From NCBI GenBank assembly GCA_016196565.1, contig JACPXK010000051.1, forward strand, positions 1-13,658: a DNA stretch of 13,658 bases, written 5' to 3'. Under the pieces are notes generated by a model that saw only the letters and a program-made list of their open reading frames with translations, did no database searches and was not told the DNA's origin. The DNA comes from Candidatus Omnitrophota bacterium (GTDB lineage: Bacteria; Omnitrophota; Omnitrophia; Omnitrophales; Aquincolibacteriaceae). Positions 13,290 to 13,658 of this stretch are shown piece by piece. The position numbers and the translations under genes are program-made. The stretch's first letter is position 1. Each line of letters opens with the position of its first letter.

Positions 13290-13658
13290 ATGAAAACGGT
13301 TATTCGAAAAAATTCCTGGCCCTCTTGGATTTTGGCGGGGCTTTTTATTTTGGGATCTGCAGCCTTCCTTTCCTCAATTTATATTATGGCAAAACCCTGG
13401 GATGTTCTTTCCGGACCCCAAAAGCAGACGCTTCAGAAAATTCTTACACATTGGGAAACCTGGATTCCCGTCAAAAAAGCGGAGGGCACGGCGCCTCTTA
13501 TAACGTTTGAAGAGTTATATCAAGGGTTTGGGGCGGAGGAGCAAAACTTTTTGGATCGGATGCGTGCTATAGATCCACAAAAGAGTTTTGGATTTCAGGG
13601 CGGTTATCTTGGCGAATCCGCTAAAGACATCAGCTTCAAACGGATTGAAAATCAAAAA
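13290..13658 (+). CDS. Membrane-anchored protein of unknown function, 3' partial
   Basis: The frame is open for 123 codons to the window edge. It starts MKTVIRKNSWPSW and has one hydrophobic segment at about residues 13-33 (WILAGLFILGSAAFLSSIYIM), which looks like a signal anchor or an uncleaved signal. A soluble part follows, rich in charged and aromatic residues. I do not recognise the family. An in-frame ATG at 13272 would add six residues (MIKIAI), and neither ATG has a good ribosome site. The gene is divergent from the OsmC-like gene with only 17-35 bases between the starts, so the two promoters must overlap coding sequence. Confidence 0.6.
   Translation, partial: MKTVIRKNSWPSWILAGLFILGSAAFLSSIYIMAKPWDVLSGPQKQTLQKILTHWETWIPVKKAEGTAPLITFEELYQGFGAEEQNFLDRMRAIDPQKSFGFQGGYLGESAKDISFKRIENQK

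Overview
The window looks like a piece of a chromosome from an uncultivated bacterium, most likely of the Omnitrophota (former OP3) type. That assignment is an inference. It rests on a group 4-type [NiFe]-hydrogenase subunit, on a multi-domain secreted giant protein whose first domain resembles one I recall from that lineage, and on REP-like repeats read through in frame. No rRNA or other marker is present to prove it.

Layout. Bases 1-704 (+) hold the 3' part of a hydrogenase small-subunit gene. Its ferredoxin-like N-terminal part has lost every cysteine. It ends in a 4-base overlap with a convergent gene (701-1327, -) for a five-helix membrane protein of the PuuD/urate oxidase N-terminal family. 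A tRNA-Arg(UCU) gene (1456-1529, -) is followed directly by two strong hairpins. Bases 1530-1776 contain no gene but several inverted repeats. A patatin-like lipase gene (1777-2886, -) is divergent from an HTH regulator gene (2985-3185, +). The regulator overlaps by ATGA the start of a 3,238-residue giant protein (3182-12898), which fills most of the window. A convergent, internally deleted OsmC-family gene (12943-13254, -) and the start of a membrane-anchored protein (13290 to the end, +) close the window.

The giant protein is the main object of interest. It starts with a Sec signal peptide and is divided into eleven segments by ten copies of the motif R-S-E-x-R (x = L, A, V or T). The segments carry unrelated modules: a ChaN/TIKI/EreA-like domain, a complete histidine-kinase core, a possible membrane segment, a second GHKL ATPase without a phospho-acceptor box, a class I methyltransferase-like domain, a coiled coil and several unrecognised regions. 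This is the arrangement expected of a polyprotein or a beads-on-a-string scaffold with a fixed linker or cleavage tag. Finding ATP-using folds behind a signal peptide is a real contradiction. The small HTH protein is translationally coupled to the giant gene and is the natural candidate for its regulator.
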